Part shown: positions 17,913-26,443 of the stretch, piece after piece
Numbering within the stretch: position 1 is the first letter of the stretch
How the letters are laid out: each line of letters starts with the position of its first letter
Source of the DNA: Akkermansia muciniphila
GTDB lineage: Bacteria > Verrucomicrobiota > Verrucomicrobiia > Chthoniobacterales > Chthoniobacteraceae
DNA: 32,783 nt
Direction: 5' to 3'
NCBI GenBank assembly: GCA_945906945.1
Contig: CAMDSZ010000007.1
Span: forward strand, 1 to 32,783
The notes under the pieces: model-generated
The model's input: the letters and a program-made list of their open reading frames with translations, nothing else
The model's database searches: none
Told to the model about the DNA's origin: nothing
Program-made: the position numbers and the translations under genes

Positions 17913-18150
17913 TGTGCGAGCCGGGTTCAATCGCTCCGTCAGGGCTCAACAGACCGGCTCACGAACACCTGGGCCCTGGACGCGTAAACTCCCCGTTCAT
18001 CGAAACCGCTCCGTGAATTCAAACGCGCCCTTGTTGCGCCCAGTCACGTTTTCGGATTGTGGCCCACGGGGCGATAAGGCTTTATTTTGACCGTCTGATT
18101 CGAAGACGACGTCCGTCGCCTTCTCCATTCCCTCCAAAACCAAACATTAT

Positions 18151-18993
18151 ATGCGTTCCTCTTTTCTTCTTCCCATGCTGGCTCTCGCGGCGGCTACCCA
18201 GCTTTCAGCTGCGCCGATTCCCGATCACCTCCGTCAAAACGGATGGTTTGTCGGTGCCCAGGCCTACACGTTCAAAGAGTTCAGCGCCTTTGAAGCGATT
18301 TCCAAGACCAAGGAAGCTGGTGGAAACGTGATCGAGTTCTACCCGGGGCAAGTGCTAAAGCCGGGCTCCTCCGACAAAGTGCATCACACCATGTCTGATG
18401 CGGCCATGGAGGAACTGAAGGCGGAGCTCAAACGAGTCGGCGTGCATGCCGTCAACTATGGCGTAGTCGGGGCAAAGACTAAAGAGGACGTCGACGCCAT
18501 CATGGGTTTTGCAAAAAAGATGGGCCTCTACTCGGTTTGCAGCGAGTCCACCGAATTGGTCGCCGATTGGGAGAGCGCGGCGAAGGAGTTGGATGTGAAG
18601 GTGGCCTTCCACGAACACGGCGGCTCCATGAGCAACCCGAAATACAAAGTCTGGAACCCACTGTATATTCTTGGCGTGGTTGAAAGCCGCGATCACCGCG
18701 TGGGTGCATGCGCCGATCTCGGCCACTGGTGCACTTCTAATCTGATCCCAGTCGAGTGCCTCCGCATTCTCAACGGACGCATTGTCAGCGTGCATCTCAA
18801 GGACAAGGCAACTACTGGAAAATCGGAGGTTGTTGTCGCAGGCAAAGGCGTGGTGGACGTTGGCGCCTGCCTCGAGGAGCTTAAGAAACAACGTTTTGAC
18901 GGCCACATTTCGGTCGAGCACGAGAACGATTGGAAAGACAATGTCTCGCAAGTCAAAGCGGACATTGATTTCGTCAAGGCCAGCCCGAAATAG
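18151..18993 (+). CDS. Exported sugar phosphate isomerase/epimerase-like TIM-barrel protein
   Basis: Signal peptide MRSSFLLPMLALAAATQLSAAP, then TIM-barrel isomerase pattern (GGNVIEFYPGQ..., VAFHEHG, GACADLGHW, VSVHLKDK, ISVEHEND). Confidence 0.85.
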   Translation: MRSSFLLPMLALAAATQLSAAPIPDHLRQNGWFVGAQAYTFKEFSAFEAISKTKEAGGNVIEFYPGQVLKPGSSDKVHHTMSDAAMEELKAELKRVGVHAVNYGVVGAKTKEDVDAIMGFAKKMGLYSVCSESTELVADWESAAKELDVKVAFHEHGGSMSNPKYKVWNPLYILGVVESRDHRVGACADLGHWCTSNLIPVECLRILNGRIVSVHLKDKATTGKSEVVVAGKGVVDVGACLEELKKQRFDGHISVEHENDWKDNVSQVKADIDFVKASPK

Positions 18994-19023
18994 CAGGCGC
19001 CGGTGCCAGTCTTTTTGAAAACT

Positions 19024-19078
19024 GAGCGAGCGGCGTTGGTACAAACCGACGAACATCACGTCGAATGACCCGCTCGCT
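19024..19078. other. Long-stem hairpin 3' of the isomerase gene (possible terminator or RNA structure)
   Basis: agcgagcgg (19025-19033) vs ccgctcgct (19070-19078), perfect 9-bp inverted repeat. Nested cgttggt-acaa-accgacg (19034-19051). Confidence 0.45.
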
Positions 19079-19166
19079 TTCTTGCTGCCGTTTCGATTTA
19101 TATCGAACACAGCTGAGGCCAGAATCTTGTCCTCCTCAGTTCTGATCCTCGCTTAAAAAGCAAACT

Positions 19167-19233
19167 CCGCCGTGCCCACCGTTTTTAAAGTGGGCAAGGC
19201 GCTTCATTGTGCGGCCGACCGGTCCAACGGCGG
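19167..19233 (+). other. Putative structured 5' leader of the sulfatase gene (multi-stem)
   Basis: Closing stem ccgccgt/acggcgg (19167-19173/19227-19233). Internal hairpins gcccac/gtgggc (19174-19179/19190-19195), gcgc/gtgc (19199-19202/19209-19212) and ggcc/ggtc (19213-19216/19221-19224). Confidence 0.35.
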
Positions 19234-19264
19234 AAACGGATGACGTTTTTGCACCCCTCCCCTA

Positions 19265-21010
19265 ATGAAAAGCATCACAGCATTCCTCGTCGTTTTATTC
19301 ACGTCCCAGTTATTCGCAGCCCCCGCGACTCGTCCAAACGTGATCCTCATCATGTCCGACGACATGGGCTATTCGGACTTGGGTTGCTACGGCGGCGAGA
19401 TTGAAACGCCCAATCTCGATGCACTCGCGATGAATGGTCTGCGTTTTACGCAGTTCTATAACACGGCGCGCTGCTGTCCAACCCGCGCTGCTTTGATGAC
19501 CGGCCTTTACGCACACCAGGCGGGAGTCGGGCACATGGTGGACGGCGCTGGGTCTAAGTCCAGATCGTCCGCCTATTCGGGTGAGTTGAGCAAAAACGCG
19601 GTCACCATCGCCGAAGTACTCCGCACAGCGGGTTACTCGACTTATATGACAGGTAAGTGGCATGTGACAGGGGTCACAAAGCCGAAGACGGAGGCCGACA
19701 AGCATAACTGGCCGTTGCAGCGCGGATTCGACCGCTTTTACGGTACCATCCACGGCGCCGGCAGTTTCTTTGACCCGAACACGCTTACCCGCGACAACAC
19801 ATTCGTCTCGCCCTACGCCGATGCGGAGTATCAACCGGAACAATATTACTACACGGACGCCATCAACGACCACGCCGCCCGCTTCGTTACGGAGCACGCA
19901 AAGACTGCGGCACAGAAGCCGTTCTTCCTGTACATGGCCCACACCGCAGCCCACTGGCCGATGCATGCCAAGGACAAGGACATCGCAAAATATAAAGGCC
20001 GTTACGATGCCGGATACAATGCGATCCGCGCGGCCCGTCTGGGGAAGATGAAACGCTTGAACCTTCTGGATGAACGCTGGCAGATCTCGCCGCAGGTCGG
20101 CGAGTGGAGCACGATGGAGCACAAGGAATGGGAAGCTCGCTGCATGGAGGTCTACGCAGCGATGGTCGACTGCATGGACCAGGGCATCGGGCGTCTGGTC
20201 GATACGCTCAAAACGAACGGCCAGTATGAAAATACGTTGATACTATTTCTTCAAGACAACGGCGGCTGTGCAGAGGGCATGGGGCGCAACGGCCCATTCA
20301 AGCCCCGCGCGGAGAACCCCTCCTTGCCGGTGCTCGCAAACGACTATCTCCAGCCCGACATGATTCCTAAGCAGACACGGGATGGTTTTCCGATGCGCCA
20401 GGGAACAGGCGTCATGCCCGGCGGCGCGGACACCTTTATTGGCTACGGGCGCGACTGGGCGAATGTGAGCAACACGCCCTTCCGCGAGTACAAACACTTC
20501 GAGCACGAGGGCGGCATCAGTTCGCCGCTGATCGCGCACTGGCCCGCGGCAATGCAGGCTGGCAAGGCGGGCGGCAAACAGGCTGGTCATCTGATTCCCA
20601 CGCCAGCGCATCTCATTGACATCATGGCAACCTGCGTTGAACTCGCGGGCGTAAATTATCCGAAGCAGCATCACGAAAACACGATTGTACCAATGGAAGG
20701 CGTCAGCCTTGTTCCCGCCTTCAGCGGAAAACCCATCGATCGCGCGCAGCCGCTCTTCTGGGAGCACGAGGGCAACCGCGCAATCCGAGTCGGCCAATGG
20801 AAGCTTGTCTCAAAGCATCCCGGCGGCTGGGAACTCTATGACATGATTTCTGACCGGACCGAGATGCATGACCTCGCACAGAAGCAGCCCGAACGCGTTC
20901 TGGAAATGGCCGCGCAATGGGAGGCCTGGGCAAGTCGCGTTGGCGTCGCGCAATGGCCTCTTGGCGGTGGCGACAAAAAGAAAAACCAAGGCAAGAAAAA
21001 CGCGCAGTAG
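19265..21010 (+). CDS. Exported sulfatase (arylsulfatase A-like)
   Basis: Signal peptide. RPNVILIMSDDMGYSDLGCYGGEIETPNLD, FGly motif C-C-P-T-R-A-A-L-M-T-G (Cys70, codon 19472-19474), TGKWH, FFLYMAHTAAHWPMHA. Confidence 0.95.
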   Translation: MKSITAFLVVLFTSQLFAAPATRPNVILIMSDDMGYSDLGCYGGEIETPNLDALAMNGLRFTQFYNTARCCPTRAALMTGLYAHQAGVGHMVDGAGSKSRSSAYSGELSKNAVTIAEVLRTAGYSTYMTGKWHVTGVTKPKTEADKHNWPLQRGFDRFYGTIHGAGSFFDPNTLTRDNTFVSPYADAEYQPEQYYYTDAINDHAARFVTEHAKTAAQKPFFLYMAHTAAHWPMHAKDKDIAKYKGRYDAGYNAIRAARLGKMKRLNLLDERWQISPQVGEWSTMEHKEWEARCMEVYAAMVDCMDQGIGRLVDTLKTNGQYENTLILFLQDNGGCAEGMGRNGPFKPRAENPSLPVLANDYLQPDMIPKQTRDGFPMRQGTGVMPGGADTFIGYGRDWANVSNTPFREYKHFEHEGGISSPLIAHWPAAMQAGKAGGKQAGHLIPTPAHLIDIMATCVELAGVNYPKQHHENTIVPMEGVSLVPAFSGKPIDRAQPLFWEHEGNRAIRVGQWKLVSKHPGGWELYDMISDRTEMHDLAQKQPERVLEMAAQWEAWASRVGVAQWPLGGGDKKKNQGKKNAQ

Positions 21011-21113
21011 CAGGCTCCGCGCTGCAATGCCTCGACCTGGAGGTTGGTTGCCTTTCTACAACGCTGGACCGGTGGATTCCAAATGTGACGCCCAGCGTTT
21101 TGACCTGAGTTTT

Positions 21114-22418
21114 TCAAGTGCCGAGTTCGGATATCGTTCCAGTGCTCGAGGCAAATCGGCCAGTTTCTAGGCCCAGACGCTGGAGCATGGTGACGAAGAG
21201 ATTGCACAGGGGCTTGTTGTGCCCGGTGTCAAAAGCCACATGTCCGGCGTGCCTGAATCCGCCTCCGGCGAGCAGGATGGGGAGGTTCGTGCAGTTGTGG
21301 ACATTCGCGTCGCCGAGATTGCTGCCGTAGAGCACCATCGTCGAATCAAGCAGGCGCCCGCCCGTGTTAGTCGTCGCGCCGGCAAGCGAAGTAAACAGAT
21401 CGCGCAAATGGCGCATTTGCTGAAGATCCACCTTTTCGAGCTCGGCCAGCTTCTCCTTTGACTGTCCGTGGTGGCTGAGATTGTGGTAGCCATCGCGGGT
21501 TCGTTGTTCGCCGTCTATCTCGAACACCGGTGTCGCAAACCCGTCGACCATCAGCGTGATAATCCGGGTCGAGTCAGATTCAAAGGCAAGCCGCGCCATC
21601 TCGAGCATGAGCTGAATCTTCGGAAAGAAGCGGGCCTTGTCAGTGATGTCCGTCGGTTCCGCCGTCGTGGCCGCGGGCTTCGCTCTCTGCTCCCATTCGC
21701 CAGAGATTGCGAGCCGCTCCTCTAATTCGCGCAAAGAAGTCACGTACTGCTCAAGTCGGCTTTTGTCACCACTGCCAAGCCCCCGTTCAAAGCCGCGCAG
21801 GTCTTCGCGTACAGCGTCAAGAACGCTACCGCGATTCTTAAGCTGCTGGAGTCGCATGGCAACGGCTTTGGCATCACCCTGTATGAACATTTTCCGGAAC
21901 AAACCCGCCGGACTGTCTTCGGCAGGCAACAACACCCCATCGCGTGTCCATGAAAGGCTTCGGTTTGCCTTGTCGATATTCACCCCGAGATTCAGCGTTG
22001 AAAATCGCGTCTGCTGGCCGGTCGCCTCAGCGGCGAATTGATCAAGCGAGATGGTGTTGCGAAATCCGCTCCGCGTCGGATCGCGTGCCGCCGTAAGAAA
22101 ACAGTTTTCCGTGCTGTGACCTCCGGTGACCGCGGGATGCGATAACCCGCTGAAGACTGTAAATTCACCGCGAAACGCAGCGAGTTCCTTCAAATACGAA
22201 GACCCGGTAAAGTCGACGCCTTTGGTCTTCGGGAAAAAATTCTGCGGAAGCACGCCAAGATTGTTTGAGATAAGGAGCATCCGTTTTGGGGTAGGCGCTT
22301 GCCCGGTGTTTCCAAATACGGGCCTCATGCTCTCGAGCATAGGAAGAACCAATGTCACACCGAGCCCGCGCAGGAAGCGCCGGCGCGGAAGAGGGGTGCT
22401 AAAGTATGGTGATTTCAT
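21114..22418 (-). CDS. DUF1552 domain protein (exported)
   Basis: RRRFLRGLGVTLVLPMLESMRPVFG twin-arginine-like leader. 'PKRMLLISNNLGVLPQNFFP', 'SGLSHPAVTGGHSTENCFLTAA', 'LVDGFATPVFEIDGEQRTRDGYHNLSHHGQS' typical of DUF1552. Confidence 0.88.
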   Translation of the reverse strand: MKSPYFSTPLPRRRFLRGLGVTLVLPMLESMRPVFGNTGQAPTPKRMLLISNNLGVLPQNFFPKTKGVDFTGSSYLKELAAFRGEFTVFSGLSHPAVTGGHSTENCFLTAARDPTRSGFRNTISLDQFAAEATGQQTRFSTLNLGVNIDKANRSLSWTRDGVLLPAEDSPAGLFRKMFIQGDAKAVAMRLQQLKNRGSVLDAVREDLRGFERGLGSGDKSRLEQYVTSLRELEERLAISGEWEQRAKPAATTAEPTDITDKARFFPKIQLMLEMARLAFESDSTRIITLMVDGFATPVFEIDGEQRTRDGYHNLSHHGQSKEKLAELEKVDLQQMRHLRDLFTSLAGATTNTGGRLLDSTMVLYGSNLGDANVHNCTNLPILLAGGGFRHAGHVAFDTGHNKPLCNLFVTMLQRLGLETGRFASSTGTISELGT

Positions 22419-24970
22419 GGGGTGGACTTGGTTCCGAGAAAAATTTCACTGCTCACAAGTGCGTGAATGAGGTCTCGTACGCGGTATTCCCCGAGGGCGC
22501 AGGAATCGAGCATCGCTTCCAGCTCTGCCCGATCCGCAAAGCGAGCTGGCGTTCCGGTGGCATGCAACACGAGATGCGAAAGAAGGCTTTTGGCGAGCTG
22601 TCTGGGATTAGCGGCAAGATGCGTTTTGAGTGCGTGGATATCGGTGAACGACTCGCCGGTGGAGAGTTTTCCCGATGCATCAACCGGCTGTCCGACAAAA
22701 TAGGTGTATGGATGGCCGGCCGGGTCGATTCCGGTGATCTTGTCTCCGCGCTCCATCCCGCGATAACGGTCCCGCCATGCGCCCATCACGTCGAAACTCT
22801 CCATCGCGAATCCCACGGGATCAAACTTCGCGTGGCATGAGGCGCACGTCTTCGACTCGGTGTGTTTTGCGAGCAGAGTGCGGATAGTTGTGGCACCGCG
22901 GATGTCAGGTTCAATTGCGGGCACGCTTTTTGGCGGTGGCGGCACGGGTTGGCCGAGCAGCTTTTCCATGATCCACACGCCACGCAGCACGGGCGACGTA
23001 GTGGTGCCATTAGCGGTGTGCTTCATTAGCGCTGCCTGCGTGATCAATCCGCCAAAAGGACTGCCCTTCGGCAAAGCCACGCGCTGCAGCGCGGAGCCCT
23101 TCACACGCGGCAGATCGTAATGCATCGCCAAGCGGTCGTTCACAAAAGTGAAATCCGAGGCCACTACGGTGCTCGCCGGAGAGTTCTCTCGCACCATCGC
23201 TCTCAAAAAAGCCTGTGTTTCCTTCTCCATGGAGTCCACCAGGTAGTCGTCTTTACGATATTCGGGATACAGGCGCTCGTCAGGGATGTCGCGTCTGAGT
23301 TTTCGCAAATCGAGCCACTCGTCTGCAAAAGTACGCACGAATTGTTCAAAACGGGTATCCTCGATCATGCGCTCGGTTTGTGCACGCAACACGCTTCTAT
23401 CAAGCAAACGCCTTTCGTTTGCGAGGCCGGCGAGCTCTTCGTCCAGCCGCGAGTTCCAGAGAAAATGCGAAAGCCGGTTTGCAATGGCGAAGTGCACTGC
23501 CGCATCCGCCTTTAGCGGTTCGGTAAGATAAAGACAGTGCGATGAACAGAGCAACGCTTGGTAGCCCGCGAGCATCGCATCGACAAAAGCGGCTCCTCCG
23601 TCCAGCTTAGTGCGAATCAACTTCAAAAACGGCTGGTGCGCCTCCTCGCTCATTGGTCTCAAAGCGGCAAGTGAAGCAAAACGACGCAAGAGCCGCTCTG
23701 CATCAACAGCGTTGCCTCCGCCGGGAGGAACGTTGTCAAAAAGCACACGTTCCGATTGTGGCGGCCAGTCCGGCGCCGTGATCGGGCCGGTCACCTCGAG
23801 CCATTGGATTGCCACACCGCGATGCCCCTCGGGTGGCATCGGCGGATAATCGTAGAAAAAACCTCCATCCGTGCGGATGAATGGCACGGGCAACCCGAGC
23901 GGGCTGTACTCGAAAGTTTCGCCAGCCTTGAGATGAATGGTTGTTTCAAACTCGCGCGCCTCAGGCTGCAGATCCATCCACCCTCCGGTCTCCCGTACGT
24001 CGCCTGATACGTCAGCGCCGGATGGCTTCCGCGCGCGAAAGCTCATGGGCACCGGCTCGTGCGAAGGCACCATACGGAAGTCCCGCACCTGCCGCACCGC
24101 ACGTCCCTTGAAGCGCACGCGATAGGCTCCGCCCTCCTTTGAAATAAATCCGCGCGGATAACCGAAATAAGGCCACGTGGCCGATCGGAAAAGCGCGAGT
24201 TCAAGCGTGGAGTCCCCTCTCTGCTCGGGGGACATTGCTTTAAGTTCGGCATCAGTAATGGGGACCATCCGATTGTCGCGCGCGAAGAACATCGCCTCGC
24301 GTCCGCCGAATGTGCTCACGCCTGGAAAAAGGTTAACCCCAGTGAACTGCTGTGTTACCGCTCCAGCAGGAGGCTTGGGGCCCGCCATTGCGGCACGCAG
24401 CGCCGTCTCCGTTGCGTCCAGATAGGCATCCAGCTGCACATGCGACATGTCGAGCAGCACCGAGACTTTCGTGAATCCGTGCGAATCGCGGTCCTCCGGC
24501 AGTTTTTCCCGTATGTCCAAGTTGGGAAGTTTCAGCAGCGTCCGCAGATTGTTTTCAAACTCTACCCGCGTGAGACGCCGGATTGGACCGCGACCGTGTT
24601 GCATCACCTCTGCGCGGTCCACCGCGGTGATCGTCGCTGCTAGGGTGGCGATCATACGGCCGTGTTCTGAATCCGGTAAGTCGCTGTTCTTTGGCGGCAT
24701 TTCGCCCGCCCTGACGCGATCATGGATGCGGATCCAACGCTCGCGAAGGGCGGGGTCCTGCAGGTCTCTTGGGAGTTTGACGAGGTCAAGTCCGCCCTTC
24801 GCTTCGTCCGAGTCATGGCACTCGACGCAGCGTTTTTCGAGGATCGGTTCAAGCTCTTTAAAAGCCGGCAGGTCTTCGCCAACTGCCCACGTCTGCGCGC
24901 ATAAGGCGAACGCAATGGCCGCTAGGAATCGCGGGAGGTCGCGGGGTAGTATTGGCTGTAGCAGCTTCAA
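22415..24970 (-). CDS. Cytochrome c-like DUF1587/DUF1592/DUF1588/DUF1585 protein
   Basis: CVECHDSDEAKGGLDL (CxxCH), GPIRRLTRVEFENNLRTLL (DUF1587-like), 'LITQAALMKHTANGTTTSPVLRGVWIMEKLLG' (DUF1588), 'CASCHAKFDPVGFAMESFDVMGAWR' (second CxxCH). ATGA overlap with the DUF1552 gene. Likely TTG start. Confidence 0.88.
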   Translation of the reverse strand: MKLLQPILPRDLPRFLAAIAFALCAQTWAVGEDLPAFKELEPILEKRCVECHDSDEAKGGLDLVKLPRDLQDPALRERWIRIHDRVRAGEMPPKNSDLPDSEHGRMIATLAATITAVDRAEVMQHGRGPIRRLTRVEFENNLRTLLKLPNLDIREKLPEDRDSHGFTKVSVLLDMSHVQLDAYLDATETALRAAMAGPKPPAGAVTQQFTGVNLFPGVSTFGGREAMFFARDNRMVPITDAELKAMSPEQRGDSTLELALFRSATWPYFGYPRGFISKEGGAYRVRFKGRAVRQVRDFRMVPSHEPVPMSFRARKPSGADVSGDVRETGGWMDLQPEAREFETTIHLKAGETFEYSPLGLPVPFIRTDGGFFYDYPPMPPEGHRGVAIQWLEVTGPITAPDWPPQSERVLFDNVPPGGGNAVDAERLLRRFASLAALRPMSEEAHQPFLKLIRTKLDGGAAFVDAMLAGYQALLCSSHCLYLTEPLKADAAVHFAIANRLSHFLWNSRLDEELAGLANERRLLDRSVLRAQTERMIEDTRFEQFVRTFADEWLDLRKLRRDIPDERLYPEYRKDDYLVDSMEKETQAFLRAMVRENSPASTVVASDFTFVNDRLAMHYDLPRVKGSALQRVALPKGSPFGGLITQAALMKHTANGTTTSPVLRGVWIMEKLLGQPVPPPPKSVPAIEPDIRGATTIRTLLAKHTESKTCASCHAKFDPVGFAMESFDVMGAWRDRYRGMERGDKITGIDPAGHPYTYFVGQPVDASGKLSTGESFTDIHALKTHLAANPRQLAKSLLSHLVLHATGTPARFADRAELEAMLDSCALGEYRVRDLIHALVSSEIFLGTKSTP

Positions 24971-25008
24971 ATGAGTGCGATGTTGAGGCGAAGGCTTGTA
25001 GGGCTTAA

Positions 25009-26418
25009 TCAGGCGATGATTTCGCGGATGACTTTTCCATGCACATCGGTGAGGCGGAAGTCGCGACCCGAATAGCGGTAGGTGAGCTTCTCGTGCTGGA
25101 TGCCGAGAAGGTGCAGAATGGTTGCATGGACGTCATGAATCTCCACCGCGCCTTCCACGGGAAGATATCCATAATCATCGAGGCGACCGTAACTGTGTCC
25201 ACCCTTGAGGCCTGCTCCTGCCATCCAGATTGTAAATCCCCAGGGATGATGATCCCGGCCCGGAGACTTTCCGTAGAGCTCCGTATTCGGGGTGCGTCCA
25301 AACTCTGAGGCGAAAACCACGAGGGTGTCGTCGAGCAGCCCGCGTAATTTTAGGTCCTTCAAAAGTCCAGCGATAGGCCGGTCGATTGCAGCTGCGTTTT
25401 CGAAATGCAGCTTCTCCAGCTCGGAGTGCTGGTCCCATCCGCTTTTCACAATTTCAATAAAACGGACACCCCGCTCCAGTAGACGGCGGGCAGCAAGGCA
25501 TTGGCGCCCGAAATTAGACGTCGCCTTGTGTTCCGCACCGATGCCGTAAAGCTCCATCGTTGCCGCTGATTCCTTGCTGATATCCGTCGCCTCCGGCACT
25601 GCATCCTGCATCACAAACGCCTTCTCGTGATTCGCAATCGCGGCCTCGATAATTTGGTTTTGTTGAACGGAGTCCAAAAAGCTTTTGTCTAGCTGTCGCA
25701 CCGCCGTCATTTTGTTGGACTGCAGTATTTTTGATTTTTCCAAAAGCGCCAGGTCGTCCAGCGCTGCGGCCCCGCTTTGAAAAAATGGTGATGCCTGAAG
25801 CGACGGCGGCAGGAAGCCGTTGGTTCTGCACTGGCGTTTCCGGGAGCCCATCACCACAAACCCCGGAAGATTTTGGCTCTCAGCGCCGAGTCCGTACTGC
25901 GTCCATGCGCCGATGCTGGGGAATCCTTGTAGCAACGATCCGCTGTGCAGAAAACCAATTGCGCTTTCATGGTCGGGCGAGGGACCGGTGACGGCGTGCA
26001 GGAACGTGAGGTCATCCGCGCAGGAGCCGATGTGAGGGAAAAGGTCGCTGACCATTTTTCCACTCTCGCCGTAAGGCCGAAACTCCCATGGGCTCTTTAA
26101 AATTGCTGCACTGGTTCGGCCGGTGATGTCCTCTTTTCGTCCGGGAACATTCAACGGCTGCCCGTTTTCACTCACCAACCGCGGCTTGTAGTCGAAGCTA
26201 TCGAGGTGAGAAAGGCCGCCATCCATGAAAAACCAGACGACTCTCTTTGCCTTACCCGGATGATGAGGCGGCACCAGTTGGACCGGCGAACTGAAGCTTC
26301 TTTCCGCTAAAAGGCCGTTGAATGCCAGCCATCCGAAACCGGAGGACATCGTTTGCAGGAAGGCACGCCGCGAGGGTGTCAATGCGCCTAAAAGAGGATT
26401 GCGAGGGGAAAACTTCAT
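25009..26418 (-). CDS. DUF1501 domain protein, TAT-exported
   Basis: From ATG at 26418: MKFSPRNPLLGALTPSRRAFLQTMSSGFGWLAFNGLL... then 'KRVVWFFMDGGLSHLDSFDYKP', 'FASEFGRTPNTE', 'GRDHHPWGFTIWMAGAGLKGGHSYGRLDDYGY'. Upstream ORF extension to 26796 overlaps the next gene and looks spurious. Confidence 0.92.
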   Translation of the reverse strand: MKFSPRNPLLGALTPSRRAFLQTMSSGFGWLAFNGLLAERSFSSPVQLVPPHHPGKAKRVVWFFMDGGLSHLDSFDYKPRLVSENGQPLNVPGRKEDITGRTSAAILKSPWEFRPYGESGKMVSDLFPHIGSCADDLTFLHAVTGPSPDHESAIGFLHSGSLLQGFPSIGAWTQYGLGAESQNLPGFVVMGSRKRQCRTNGFLPPSLQASPFFQSGAAALDDLALLEKSKILQSNKMTAVRQLDKSFLDSVQQNQIIEAAIANHEKAFVMQDAVPEATDISKESAATMELYGIGAEHKATSNFGRQCLAARRLLERGVRFIEIVKSGWDQHSELEKLHFENAAAIDRPIAGLLKDLKLRGLLDDTLVVFASEFGRTPNTELYGKSPGRDHHPWGFTIWMAGAGLKGGHSYGRLDDYGYLPVEGAVEIHDVHATILHLLGIQHEKLTYRYSGRDFRLTDVHGKVIREIIA

Positions 26419-26443
26419 GATGGGCTGGGCTGCGGGAAGGTTT

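Noticed and set aside
18355-19110. 251-aa minus-strand ORF opposite the exported isomerase
   Set aside because: Shadow ORF; the sense strand has a signal peptide and family motifs.
19167-19233. tRNA-like gene
   Set aside because: The cloverleaf-like pairing lacks the conserved D- and T-arm nucleotides and the TTCGA T-loop; kept only as a candidate structured leader.
19310-20122. 270-aa minus-strand ORF opposite the sulfatase
   Set aside because: Antisense shadow of a confidently assigned sulfatase; no recognisable motifs.
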